DNA from: Actinospineispora acaciae DSM 45401
Lineage (GTDB): Bacteria; Actinomycetota; Actinomycetes; Mycobacteriales; Pseudonocardiaceae
DNA: 64,000 bases
Reading direction: 5' to 3'
NCBI RefSeq assembly: GCF_000620785.1
Contig: NZ_JIAI01000023.1
Span: 1-64,000, forward strand
The notes beneath the pieces were generated by a model that was given only the letters and a program-made list of their open reading frames with translations, was not told the DNA's origin and ran no database searches. The position numbers and the translations under genes are program-made. This document shows positions 16,010 to 24,054 of the stretch, piece after piece (the first letter of the stretch is position 1; each line of letters starts with the position of its first letter).

Positions 16010-16777
16010 CTACTTGTTCGGTTCGTCGGGATGGATCGTGGGGCGCCGGACCAGCTCGGCGAGCTCGTCGACGACGGCCGTGGTGCCCGCATCGTCGGGT
16101 GCCAGCCGCGTCTTGGCGAGCAGGTCGTCGATCCGCCGCTCGTCGAGCCGGTCGGCAAGGCCGAACACCGCGGTGCGCAGCTCCAGCACCCGTTCGACCT
16201 GCTCGGTCAGGAGTTTCCGGACCGCCGGCGGGACTTCGGCGTTGTGGCGACAGGCCGCCTGGGCGGCGACGGCGACGCGCCATTCGGCGGCGTTCAGGCT
16301 GGCCTCGTCGCACGTGCCGGCCAGCCAGCCCTGCTGGTAGGGCACGGTGCCCCGGATGTCGGCGATCGCGCGCCGGGCCGCGTCGAGCCGCTCGCCGACC
16401 TCGGGCAGTGCCGACGCGGCGGCCAGCTCGTCCGCCGAGACGACCTGGTCGCCCCAGCGGGCGTGCGCCGCGCGGACCGACCGCTGGCGGATGACCGTTC
16501 GCGCGGTGGCGGCCACCGCGAACAGCGCGACCAGCAGCAGCCCGGCGCCGATGAGCTGGAAGGTCCCGGGGTCGATGTCCCTCGGGTGCGCGCCGCTGGC
16601 CAGCACCGTGCCGCCGGCGGTTCCGAGCAGCACGGTCAGCACGCCGCCCAGCAGGATCGGCAGCGAGCTGAGGTCGCCGGGCGACACCGCGAGCAGCTCG
16701 CGCACACCGTCCGGCACCGACGGCGCCACGACGGGCCGCATGGCGGGAGACGCATCTCCGCGGCCGCTGACGTCCAC
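16010..16777 (-). CDS. Membrane-anchored helical protein of unknown function
   Basis: A 255-residue protein. Two hydrophobic helices (LPILLGGVLTVLLGTAGGTV near 40-59, and LIGAGLLLVALFAVAATA near 76-93) are followed by a soluble, Ala/Arg/Glu-rich helical domain of about 160 residues. The GTG start at 16777 could be replaced by the internal ATG at 16741. First gene of a pair with the membrane protein at 15168, divergent from the AraC regulator. No family recognised. Confidence 0.7.
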   Translation of the reverse strand: MDVSGRGDASPAMRPVVAPSVPDGVRELLAVSPGDLSSLPILLGGVLTVLLGTAGGTVLASGAHPRDIDPGTFQLIGAGLLLVALFAVAATARTVIRQRSVRAAHARWGDQVVSADELAAASALPEVGERLDAARRAIADIRGTVPYQQGWLAGTCDEASLNAAEWRVAVAAQAACRHNAEVPPAVRKLLTEQVERVLELRTAVFGLADRLDERRIDDLLAKTRLAPDDAGTTAVVDELAELVRRPTIHPDEPNK

Positions 16778-16851
16778 GTATGGGCTAACGAGCCGCCGCC
16801 ACGCAGCGTTACAGATCGTTTGCGCTGAGTCTTTCGCCGGCGTGTCGCCGG

Positions 16852-16868
16852 TAATATCGCTACCGATG
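16852..16868 (+). promoter_or_regulatory. -10-like element for a leaderless transcript
   Basis: TAATAT at 16852-16857 lies eight bases before the ATG at 16866, and no Shine-Dalgarno sequence is present. This spacing is typical of actinobacterial leaderless genes, where transcription begins at the start codon. Confidence 0.4.
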
Positions 16869-17672
16869 CAGGAAGACCGCCAGCCGCCCGTGACAGGGAT
16901 GACGCCGCGGGGTGCGGGCTGGCTGCCGCGCGGGTATCACCTCGAAAGCCACTCCCACCCCGACGGACAGCTGGTGTACGCGGCGGCCGGGGCCTTCGCC
17001 ACCACCACCGGGTACGGCACGTGGGTGGCGCCCGCCAACCGGGTCACCTGGACGCCGCCGGGTTTCGAGCACTCGCACCGCTTCTACGGCCGCACCGACG
17101 CCCGCATCCTCGCCGTCCCGTCCGACGAGTGCGGCGCACTGGTGGGGCATCCCTGCGTGTTCGCGGTGTCGCCGTTGCTGCGCGAGGGCATTCTCGCGCT
17201 GACCGGCCAGAAGGCGAGGTCCGCCGACGCCGAGCGGCGGTTGCGCGCGGTGGTGATCGACGAGCTCGGCGAGGTGCCCGAGCGGCCGCTGCATCTGCCC
17301 GAACCGGGCGACGACCGGCTGCGCGCCGTCACCGATCTCCTGCACGCCGATCCCGGCCGGAACACGACGCTGGCCGAGCTGGGGCGGGCCGCCGGGACCA
17401 GCGAACGCACCCTCAGCCGCCTGTTTCGGGCCAACCTGGGCATGAGCTTCCACCGCTGGCGCACCATCCTGCGCATCCACCACGCGCTGTTCCAGCTCAC
17501 CGACGGCGGTTCCGTCACCGACACCGCGATCGCCTGCGGGTGGTCCAACCCGTCGACCTTCATCGAGGCGTTCACCGCCGTCGTCGGCCAGACCCCGGGC
17601 CGCTACCAGGCCGATCTTGGCGGGTTTCCGTTATCGACCGCCCGGTTACCGGTGGACAGCAATCGTCGGTGA
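16866..17672 (+). CDS. AraC family transcriptional regulator
   Basis: A 268-residue activator. The N-terminal cupin sensing domain shows LESHSHPDGQLVYAAAGAF and TPPGFEHSHRF. The C-terminal double helix-turn-helix runs from about residue 160 (LAELGRAAGTSERTLSRLFR) to 255 (DTAIACGWSNPSTFIEAF). Two in-frame TTA codons, at 17631 and 17646, lie in the C-terminal tail after the AraC fold; in streptomycete-like bacteria TTA codons can make a gene depend on the bldA tRNA. It reads into a broken pobA-like gene 16 bases later, so it may have been its activator (PobR-like). Confidence 0.9.
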   Translation: MQEDRQPPVTGMTPRGAGWLPRGYHLESHSHPDGQLVYAAAGAFATTTGYGTWVAPANRVTWTPPGFEHSHRFYGRTDARILAVPSDECGALVGHPCVFAVSPLLREGILALTGQKARSADAERRLRAVVIDELGEVPERPLHLPEPGDDRLRAVTDLLHADPGRNTTLAELGRAAGTSERTLSRLFRANLGMSFHRWRTILRIHHALFQLTDGGSVTDTAIACGWSNPSTFIEAFTAVVGQTPGRYQADLGGFPLSTARLPVDSNRR

Positions 17673-17688
17673 GGGCGAAGGTGAGCCC

Positions 17689-18408
17689 ATGACTCAGGCA
17701 GACGAGAACACCACGGTGGTCATCGTGGGCGCTGGTGTCGCCGGGCTCGCGCTCGGCACATTTCTCCTGCGCGGCGGAGTCCGCTGCGTCATCGTGGAAA
17801 AGCACGCCCGCGAGCATGTCGAGAACCGGCACGCCACCTCACCTGCCACACCCACGAGTTCGGGTACGCCTGGCTGACGGTCATGACCGACGTGCCGGCC
17901 GACCCGCCGGCCGTGATGGCGGTGCACTCGCGCGGCTTCGCCGCACGGATCACCCGGGGACCGCAGGCGAGCCGCGTCTACCTGCAGTGCCCGCTCACCG
18001 ACACCGTCGACGACTGGCCCGACGACCGCATCTGGAGCGAGCTCGGCGCCCGGTTCCGCACACCGGTGCCGAGGGGACGGATCACCACCAAGCAGGTCGT
18101 GCCGCTGCGCGGTGTGGTGTTCAGCCCCATGAGCTACGGCAGGCTTCACCTCCTCGGCGACGCGGCGCACCTGATCTCCCCGATGAGCGCGGAGGGCATG
18201 AGCCTGGCGCTGCACGACGCCGAGGTGCTCGCCCGCGCTGTCGTCCATCAGGTCGAGGAGAACGACCCGAGCCTGCTGGCCGGCTACTCCGACACCTGCC
18301 TGGCCCACACCTGGCGGCGGCAGGCGGCGGCGGTCTGGCTGACCGACACGATGCACGACTCCGAAGACGCCTCCTACCGAGGGGAGTTCCGAGAACCTCG
18401 TCCGGCCG
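17689..18408 (+). pseudogene. 4-hydroxybenzoate 3-monooxygenase (PobA-like) with internal deletion
   Basis: The ATG at 17689 opens an FAD monooxygenase: TVVIVGAGVAGLALGTFLL is the dinucleotide fold, followed by VIVEKHAREHVENR. At about 17830 the frame is lost. From 17832 another frame continues with the C-terminal half: HSRGFAARITRG, CPLTDTVDDWPDDRIWSEL, and the flavin-binding GRLHLLGDAAHLISPMSAEG, all matching p-hydroxybenzoate hydroxylase. Roughly 130 central residues are missing, and the C-terminus is also irregular near 18390. Inactive remnant beside the AraC regulator. Confidence 0.82.
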
Positions 18409-18412
18409 CGCA

Positions 18413-18937
18413 TCAGCCCCGAGGGTGCCGCCGCGGGCGCAACAGGAAAGGCAACATGAACCACAGGCCGACGAAGCAGGCGGCCACCGCCACCGTCAGC
18501 GGCAGCCAGACGTCCTCGTCCACCACCACGGTGAGGACCAGCAGGAGCGCCCCCACCATGGTCAGGAGCAGCGCGACCAGCCCGGCCAGGGTGCAGCCGT
18601 GCACCAACCGCACCAGCTGCACCTTCCTCCCGTGCTGGAAGTGCAGCCGATGCGCGGCGACCGGGGCGATCAACAGCGCGACCGTCAGCGCCGAGCCGAC
18701 CAGGGTCATCACATAGACGCCGAGTTGGAACTCGTTGAGCTCGTTGAACCTGGGCGCGAACGACAGACCCAACAGGAACGCAAACAGAATCTGCACCCCG
18801 GTCTGGGTCACCCGGAGCTCCTGGAGCAACTCGGCGAAGTTGCGGTCCGCCCGCTGGAGAGGCTCCTCCCCACGATGCTCGGCGTTCCACCCGTCGTCTT
18901 TGCGCCCGGCCTTGAGCGGCGCCGGCGAACTGTTCAT
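18413..18937 (-). CDS. DUF6328 family membrane protein
   Basis: A 174-residue protein. The conserved RNFAELLQELRVTQTGVQIL leads into four membrane spans (about residues 46-62, 75-95, 118-138, 143-163). Such proteins are common in actinobacteria and have no known function; the acidic soluble N-terminus should face the cytoplasm. It is convergent with the pobA remnant, whose last codons may overlap its stop. Confidence 0.82.
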   Translation of the reverse strand: MNSSPAPLKAGRKDDGWNAEHRGEEPLQRADRNFAELLQELRVTQTGVQILFAFLLGLSFAPRFNELNEFQLGVYVMTLVGSALTVALLIAPVAAHRLHFQHGRKVQLVRLVHGCTLAGLVALLLTMVGALLLVLTVVVDEDVWLPLTVAVAACFVGLWFMLPFLLRPRRHPRG

Positions 18938-19023
18938 CCCACGGCCCCTCTCAGAAAAGATTTGAACTCGAACGAGTTACCCCCGACCGGGCGGTGTAAA
19001 CCCCAGCCGCGGCGCCCGGGCGA

Positions 19024-19668
19024 TCAGGAGGGCGCGTGCCGGCGCAGCGCACCGGCGACCGACTCGAGGTCGGCGACCAGCGCATCGAACGCCTCGGACC
19101 TGCCGTCGCCCGGGGTGCGCAGCACCGAGGACGGGTGCACCGTCGGCACCAGCGGCAGGCCGTCCTCCCAGTCCAGCACCTCGCCCCGGTGCCTGGTCAC
19201 CCGGAAGGACGCGCCGAGCAGCGCCCGCGCGGCGGTCGCCCCGAGGGTGACCAGCACGTTCGGGCGCACCAGCCGCAGCTCGGCGTCCAGCCATGGCCGG
19301 CAGGCCCTGATCTCGTCGACGCTCGGGCGCTGGTGGATGCGCCGCTTGCCGCGCTGTTCGAACTTGAAGTGCTTCACCGCGTTGGTCAGGTACACCTCGT
19401 CGCGCGGGATGCCCGCGTCGCGCAGCGCGCGGTCCAGCAGCTTGCCGGCCGGGCCGACGAACGGTTCGCCCGCCAGGTCCTCCCGGTCGCCCGGCTGCTC
19501 GCCCACGAACATCGCCGACGCGCCGGCCGGCCCGGCGCCGCACACGGTCCGCGTCGCGTCCCGGTACAGCCCGCACCGGGTGCAGTCCGCCGCCGCCGCA
19601 CGCAGGCCGGCCAGGTCGTCGATGTCCGCCGGGTCCCGGTCTCGGCGGGGCTTGGACGTCGCTGCCAC
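19024..19668 (-). CDS. udgX: UdgX family uracil-DNA binding glycosylase
   Basis: A 214-residue uracil-DNA glycosylase. GEQPGDREDLAGEPFVGPAG is the active-site region, an Fe-S cluster is suggested by CTRCG near residue 29, and the R-loop KRRIHQRP contains His112. The KRRIH motif defines UdgX, which becomes covalently linked to the uracil-derived abasic sugar through this His. The chosen GTG gives the family's normal length; upstream in-frame codons are not protein-like. Role: base-excision repair or uracil-DNA tagging. It stands alone, divergent from the gene at 19774. Confidence 0.92.
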   Translation of the reverse strand: MAATSKPRRDRDPADIDDLAGLRAAAADCTRCGLYRDATRTVCGAGPAGASAMFVGEQPGDREDLAGEPFVGPAGKLLDRALRDAGIPRDEVYLTNAVKHFKFEQRGKRRIHQRPSVDEIRACRPWLDAELRLVRPNVLVTLGATAARALLGASFRVTRHRGEVLDWEDGLPLVPTVHPSSVLRTPGDGRSEAFDALVADLESVAGALRRHAPS

Positions 19669-19773
19669 GTCGACGGTCCTACCCGTCGTCGCCCCCGGCA
19701 AACCACGCGCCGGTTTTGGCGCACCGCAAGCGGGTATGGCTCGGGCCAGTGCACCACGAGCTCTGGAGACGAC

Positions 19774-20109
19774 ATGAGCGAGCACGGTCGGGACGCCAAG
19801 CAGCCGTCACCGTTCACCAGGCCCGTCGAGGCGGCGGCCGGGTTGCTCGGCGGGATCGAGGGGTTCGTCGGCGCGGCATCGCCACGGACCCGACGGATGG
19901 CCGTCTACGCGGGTACCGGCCTGTTGGGGCTGGTCGGCGTCGTGGAGTGGCCGATCGCGGCCGCCGTGGCGGCGGTGGCCTGGCTCACCCAGGACCACGA
20001 GCCCCCTCGGGCCACCGAGGCGCCCGCTCCGGCGAAGAAGCCCGAGACCGCGCGGAGGGCCAAGAAACCGGCCTCAGCGGGCTCGACCGGAGGCCGGTCC
20101 TCTCGCTGA
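19774..20109 (+). CDS. Small membrane-associated hypothetical protein
   Basis: A 111-residue protein. A central hydrophobic stretch (MAVYAGTGLLGLVGVVEWPI and the following AAAVAAVAWL, about residues 42-71) could form one or two membrane helices. A Lys/Pro/Ala-rich tail (PAPAKKPETARRAKKPA) follows that could bind nucleic acid or be disordered. No family recognised. The DNA 105 bases upstream is shared with the udgX promoter. Confidence 0.65.
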   Translation: MSEHGRDAKQPSPFTRPVEAAAGLLGGIEGFVGAASPRTRRMAVYAGTGLLGLVGVVEWPIAAAVAAVAWLTQDHEPPRATEAPAPAKKPETARRAKKPASAGSTGGRSSR

Positions 20110-20128
20110 CCGGCGCGCCGCGTCGTTG

Positions 20129-20488
20129 TCAGTCGGCCCGGCGCGGCGTGCGATAGCTGCTCGCCATCGACCCACCGGCCTCGTCGGCGCTCTGCCCCCG
20201 GGCCTCGGCCTCGGACCTGACCCGCTCGTCGAGGGCCGCGTCCCGGTCGTCGTCGGGCCGCTCCTCGGCCAGCCGCTCGTCCAGCGGCCGGTCCTCGGCC
20301 TGTTCACCGGCGGTCATGCCGTGCCTGTCGGCCGCCGCCCACCTCTCCGTCGGGTCCATACCGGACTCCAGCGGGTCGGCCGCCAGCCGGTCCTCGTCGA
20401 GGTCCTCCGCGCTGCTGAGCGCCGCGGGGTCGCGTTCGACCTGATCGGGCAGCTCGTTGTCCTCGGGAGGGATGCCACGTGCGTTCAT
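20129..20488 (-). CDS. Acidic hypothetical protein, DUF5709-like
   Basis: A 119-residue strongly acidic, Asp/Glu/Arg-rich protein without membrane spans. The segment SGMDPTERWAAADRHGMTAG, then EDRPLDERLAEERPD, resembles the actinobacterial DUF5709 pattern, whose function is unknown. The assignment is by eye only. Its start lies 48 bases from the divergent YceH-methyltransferase gene. Confidence 0.6.
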   Translation of the reverse strand: MNARGIPPEDNELPDQVERDPAALSSAEDLDEDRLAADPLESGMDPTERWAAADRHGMTAGEQAEDRPLDERLAEERPDDDRDAALDERVRSEAEARGQSADEAGGSMASSYRTPRRAD

Positions 20489-20524
20489 GTCGGGCGGCTA
20501 CCCCGTCCTCGGCGGGCGAAACGA

Positions 20525-20539
20525 TACGCTGCCGGCGTG
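20525..20539 (+). promoter_or_regulatory. -10-like TACGCT element, leaderless start
   Basis: TACGCT at 20525-20530 is followed six bases later by the GTG start at 20537. There is no ribosome site, which fits a leaderless mRNA. Confidence 0.4.
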
Positions 20540-21745
20540 GCAGCATCGCGTCCGCGGTTGTCCGCCGTCGAGCAGCGAGTACTCGGTGCGCTGTTGGAGA
20601 AGCAGCGCACGGTCCCGGCGAGCTATCCGCTCACCCTCAACTCCCTGCGCACCGCGTGCAACCAGGCGAGCAGCCGGGATCCGATCACCGACTACGACGA
20701 CCCGCTGCTGCAGGCGACGCTCAAGGAGCTCAGGGACCGCGAGCTGGTCAGGCCGGTGTGGACCGGCGCCGGATCGCGGGTCATGAAGTTCCACCAGCGG
20801 CTCGAGGAGCACCTCGGGGTCGGTGAGCCCGAGCTGGCGGTGCTGACCGTGCTGTTGCTGCGTGGGCCGCAGGCCCCCGGCGAGCTGCGGACCCGGACCG
20901 CGCGGCTGCATCCGTTCGACGACCGCGCCGAGGTGGAGGCCACCCTGCGGGGGCTCGCCGAGCTGTCCGAGCCCCTGGTCGTCGAGCTGGAACGCAGGCC
21001 GGGCCAGCAGGATCACCGGTGGGCTCATCTGCTCGGCCCGCCGCCGGAGGCGACACCCCCGCCCGCGCCGGTCGACCGGGACGTGGTCATCGCCGAGGGC
21101 ACCGACGCCCGCGACGCCCGGGTGCTCGCCGGGTACGACGCCGCCGCGGCCGGCTACGCGCGGGAGTTCTCGGGCGAGCTGGCGCACAAGCCGTTCGACG
21201 GCTGGCTGCTCGACCGCGTCGCCGGCGAGGCGGACGGCGGACCGGTCGCGGACGTCGGCACCGGGCCGGGGCACGTCGCCGCCCGGCTCGCGGCGTCCGG
21301 GGCATCGGTGGTCGGCGTCGACCTGTCCCCCGCGATGATCGACGAGGCCAGGAACCTGTTCCCGGACGTGGAGTTCGAGGTGGGTGACCTGACGAAGCTG
21401 CTGCGCCCGCGCGCCGCGGCGGGATGGTCGGCCATCACCGCGTGGTACGCGTTCGTGCACCTGGCCGCCTCCGAGCTTCCGGCCGTGATCGCCGGGCTGG
21501 CCCGGGTGCTGGTCCCCGGCGGGCGGTTGGCGTTCGCCCTGCACGCCGGCGAGGAGGTGCGCCACGTCGACGAGCTCGCCGGCACCCCCGTCGACCTGGA
21601 CTTCGTGCTGCACAACCCGTCCGACGTGGTCGACGCCGTCACCGCCGCCGGGCTGGTGGACGTCGAGTGGTACCTGCGTTCCCCGCTCCCCGACGTCGAG
21701 GTCGCCACCGACCGCCTCTACGTCGTGGCGCGCCGCCCGCTCTGA
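20537..21745 (+). CDS. YceH (DUF480) domain fused to class I SAM methyltransferase
   Basis: A 402-residue two-domain protein. Residues 1 to about 160 match YceH/DUF480, a tandem winged-helix protein (LSAVEQRVLGALLEKQRTVP, NQASSRDPITDYD). Residues from about 190 form a class I methyltransferase: VADVGTGPGHVAARLAASGA is motif I, VVGVDLSPAMIDEAR motif II, with a LARVLVPGGRLAFALH strand. The linker is Pro-rich. YceH alone is widespread; this fusion is seen in actinobacteria, but its substrate is unknown. The 3' end overlaps the convergent GntR gene by 28 bases. Confidence 0.88.
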   Translation: MAASRPRLSAVEQRVLGALLEKQRTVPASYPLTLNSLRTACNQASSRDPITDYDDPLLQATLKELRDRELVRPVWTGAGSRVMKFHQRLEEHLGVGEPELAVLTVLLLRGPQAPGELRTRTARLHPFDDRAEVEATLRGLAELSEPLVVELERRPGQQDHRWAHLLGPPPEATPPPAPVDRDVVIAEGTDARDARVLAGYDAAAAGYAREFSGELAHKPFDGWLLDRVAGEADGGPVADVGTGPGHVAARLAASGASVVGVDLSPAMIDEARNLFPDVEFEVGDLTKLLRPRAAAGWSAITAWYAFVHLAASELPAVIAGLARVLVPGGRLAFALHAGEEVRHVDELAGTPVDLDFVLHNPSDVVDAVTAAGLVDVEWYLRSPLPDVEVATDRLYVVARRPL

Positions 21746-22410
21746 TCGGCACAGTTCCGGTCGAGCAGTTCCTGGTGGACGGCGTTGAACGTCCGGGTGA
21801 GGTCCGTCCCGATGATCGCCTTCGCCAGGTCGCCGTCGCGCTCCTCGATGGCGAGGAGCAGGCCGCGATGGCGCCGGACGGTGTCCTTCATGTCCACGCT
21901 CGGGAGGTTGTACCCGATCCTGATGTAGCGTTCCGCCGCCGCGCGCAGGCTGGCGATCCGTTCCCACAGGCTGGTTCGTTGCGAGGCGAGGTAGTGGACC
22001 TTGTGGAAGGCGCGGTCGGCCTGCACGAAACGGTCGGTGTCACCGCTGCTGGCGGCGGACTCCAGCTCCTTGAAGAACCTGCGCGCCTCCATGATGCCGT
22101 CGTCGTCGATGAGCTCGGCGCCGAGCTTCGCCGCAAGCTGTTCGAGGCCGATCCGCATCAGGAAGATCTCCTCGTACTCCCCGGCGGAGAGGTCGGCGAC
22201 GAAGGCGCCCCGGTACGCGCTGATCTTGACGAGGCCCTCGCTGGCCAGCAGCTGCAGCGCCTCCCTGGCCGGGGTCTGGCTCACCCCCAGCTCGACCGCG
22301 AGGTCGGCGGCGTTGAGCTTGTGGCCCGGCGCGAACGTCCCGTCCAGGATCAGCGCGCGCACCCGGGCCGCCGCGACGTCCCGCGCGGTCTGCCTGACCT
22401 GGTCGGTCAT
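21718..22410 (-). CDS. GntR family regulator, FCD type
   Basis: A 230-residue protein with an N-terminal winged helix (AADLAVELGVSQTPAREALQ, near 34-53) and a C-terminal FCD domain (QADRAFHKVHYLAS, later RRHRGLLLAIEERD). It lies 38 bases downstream of the aminotransferase gene on the same strand and so may be its co-transcribed autoregulator. It is the likely binder of the GAAATTATA sites at 23814-24039 controlling the aminotransferase and hydantoinase operons. Confidence 0.9.
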   Translation of the reverse strand: MTDQVRQTARDVAAARVRALILDGTFAPGHKLNAADLAVELGVSQTPAREALQLLASEGLVKISAYRGAFVADLSAGEYEEIFLMRIGLEQLAAKLGAELIDDDGIMEARRFFKELESAASSGDTDRFVQADRAFHKVHYLASQRTSLWERIASLRAAAERYIRIGYNLPSVDMKDTVRRHRGLLLAIEERDGDLAKAIIGTDLTRTFNAVHQELLDRNCADQSGRRATT

Positions 22411-22448
22411 CGGGGTGTCCTGGTGGCTGGCACGGTCGAACGGTACCC

Positions 22449-23777
22449 TCAGAGGAGATCCCGAGCGCGGATGAGCGCGGCGCGGATGATCTCGACCGCC
22501 TCGTCCAGGTCGTCCTCGCCGATGACCAGCGGCGGGGCGAACTGGATGACCGGCGCGCCTCGGTGCATGGCCCGGCAGATGATCCCGCCGTCGAACAGCG
22601 CGCCGGGGAGGAACTCGACCAGGCGCCTGGTCTGCTCCTCGGTGAAGGGCTGGTTCGTCCGGTCGTCCGCGACCAGCTCGATGGCCTGGAACATCGCCTG
22701 CCCGCGCACGTCGCCGACGATGCCCAGCTCGGTGAGCGTCTCCAGCCCGGCGCGGAAGTGCTCGCCGACGCGGCGGGCGCGCTCGACGAGGTCCTCCCGT
22801 TCCAGGATGGCGATGTTCGCCATCGCCGCCGCCGCGCTCACCGGGTGGCCGCCGAAGGTCAGGCCGTGGTTGAAGTACACGTCGGGCGCGGCGAAGGCGC
22901 TGGTCACCGTGTTCCGCGCGATCAAGGCCCCCATCGGGGCGTATGCGGAGGTCAGGCCCTTCGCGGTGGTGATGATGTCCGGTTCGCACCCGACGGCCCG
23001 GGAGCCGAACCAGGCGCCGGTGCGCCCCCACGAGCAGATCGTCTCGTCGGAGATCAGCAGCACGTCGTAGCGGTCGGCGATCTCGCGCAGGCGGCGAAAG
23101 TAGCCGGGGTCGGAGACCAGGCAGCCGCCCGAGTTCTGCACCGGCTCCACGATGATCGCGGCGACCGAGTCGGGGCCCTCGGCCTCGATGATGTCGGCGA
23201 CGGCAGCCGCGGCCTCGGCGGCGTGCTCGCGGGCGGGCAGCGAGGCCCGGAAGGACTTGACCCTGGGGATGCTGACCGACCCGGGCACGAGCGGCGCGAA
23301 CGGCTCCTTCAGCGACGGGATGCCGGTCACCGACAGCGCGCCCAGGGTCGTCCCGTGGTAGGCGCCCTCCTTCGAGAGGATCTTGTACTTGGTGTCCTTG
23401 CCGCGCAGCCGGTGGTACTGCCGGGACAGCTTCCAGGCGGCGTCCACCGAGTCCGCGCCGCCGCTGGTGAAGAACACCCGCTCGAACCCGCCGGGCGCCA
23501 GCGAGACGATCCGCTCGGCCAGCTCCGCCACCACCGGCGTGGTGGTGGCACCCCAGGTCGGGTAGAAGGCGAGCTCGGCGGCCTGCCGCGCCATGGCCCG
23601 GCCGATCTCGGCGCGGCCGTGGCCGGCGTTCACGCAGTACAGCGCGGAGAGCAGGTCGATGAACCGGCGCCCCTGGTCGTCGGTGAGATGTGCGCCTTCG
23701 CCCCTGACCATCGTCCGCATGCCCTTGGTGGCGCTCAGCGGCCCGAAGTGGGGCCAGACGTTGTGGGCGTCCCGCAT
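22449..23777 (-). CDS. Class III aminotransferase (omega-aminotransferase type)
   Basis: A 442-residue PLP enzyme of fold type I. SGGADSVDAAWKL near residue 106 binds the phosphate, ISDETICSWGRTG holds the cofactor Asp, and the Schiff-base Lys273 is in TTAKGLTSAYAPMG. The ATG at 23777 follows a GGAGG ribosome site; a longer frame exists but lacks one. It transfers an amino group between a primary amine or beta/omega-amino acid and a keto acid. Divergent from the hydantoinase operon and sharing a candidate operator with it, so it belongs to the same catabolic unit. Confidence 0.92.
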   Translation of the reverse strand: MRDAHNVWPHFGPLSATKGMRTMVRGEGAHLTDDQGRRFIDLLSALYCVNAGHGRAEIGRAMARQAAELAFYPTWGATTTPVVAELAERIVSLAPGGFERVFFTSGGADSVDAAWKLSRQYHRLRGKDTKYKILSKEGAYHGTTLGALSVTGIPSLKEPFAPLVPGSVSIPRVKSFRASLPAREHAAEAAAAVADIIEAEGPDSVAAIIVEPVQNSGGCLVSDPGYFRRLREIADRYDVLLISDETICSWGRTGAWFGSRAVGCEPDIITTAKGLTSAYAPMGALIARNTVTSAFAAPDVYFNHGLTFGGHPVSAAAAMANIAILEREDLVERARRVGEHFRAGLETLTELGIVGDVRGQAMFQAIELVADDRTNQPFTEEQTRRLVEFLPGALFDGGIICRAMHRGAPVIQFAPPLVIGEDDLDEAVEIIRAALIRARDLL

Positions 23778-23813
23778 CGGAACCTCCAGAGAGAGCGGCG
23801 GGGACTCGACGGC

Positions 23814-24039
23814 TGAAATTATAAAATAATCCCGCACCTCTTGCCACCGGCCTGACGAGATGAGATGGTCGGGACGTCGGCGTCCCGGTCCCGGATCGGG
23901 CGACGAACTTCGGGTAACTGAGTGTTAGTGCTGCTCAGACGAGTGTCTTGTGGACGGTGGTCGGCTGGTTGCAGCCGGCGGTCCGGCGAGGCCGGAGTGG
24001 TCATGGCCGGCAAGGATCAACATAGAAATTATAGTTTCT
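23814..24039. promoter_or_regulatory. Divergent regulatory region with paired GAAATTATA motifs
   Basis: An AT-rich motif occurs twice in otherwise GC-rich DNA. AGAAATTATAGTTTCT at 24024-24039 is a near-perfect palindrome 15 bases before the hyuA start. A relative, TGAAATTATAAAATAATC, lies at 23814-23831, 36 bases before the aminotransferase start. Both share GAAATTATA. They look like GntR-type operators, most likely for the regulator at 21718. Confidence 0.5.
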
Positions 24040-24054
24040 GCCGAAAGGTGGATC

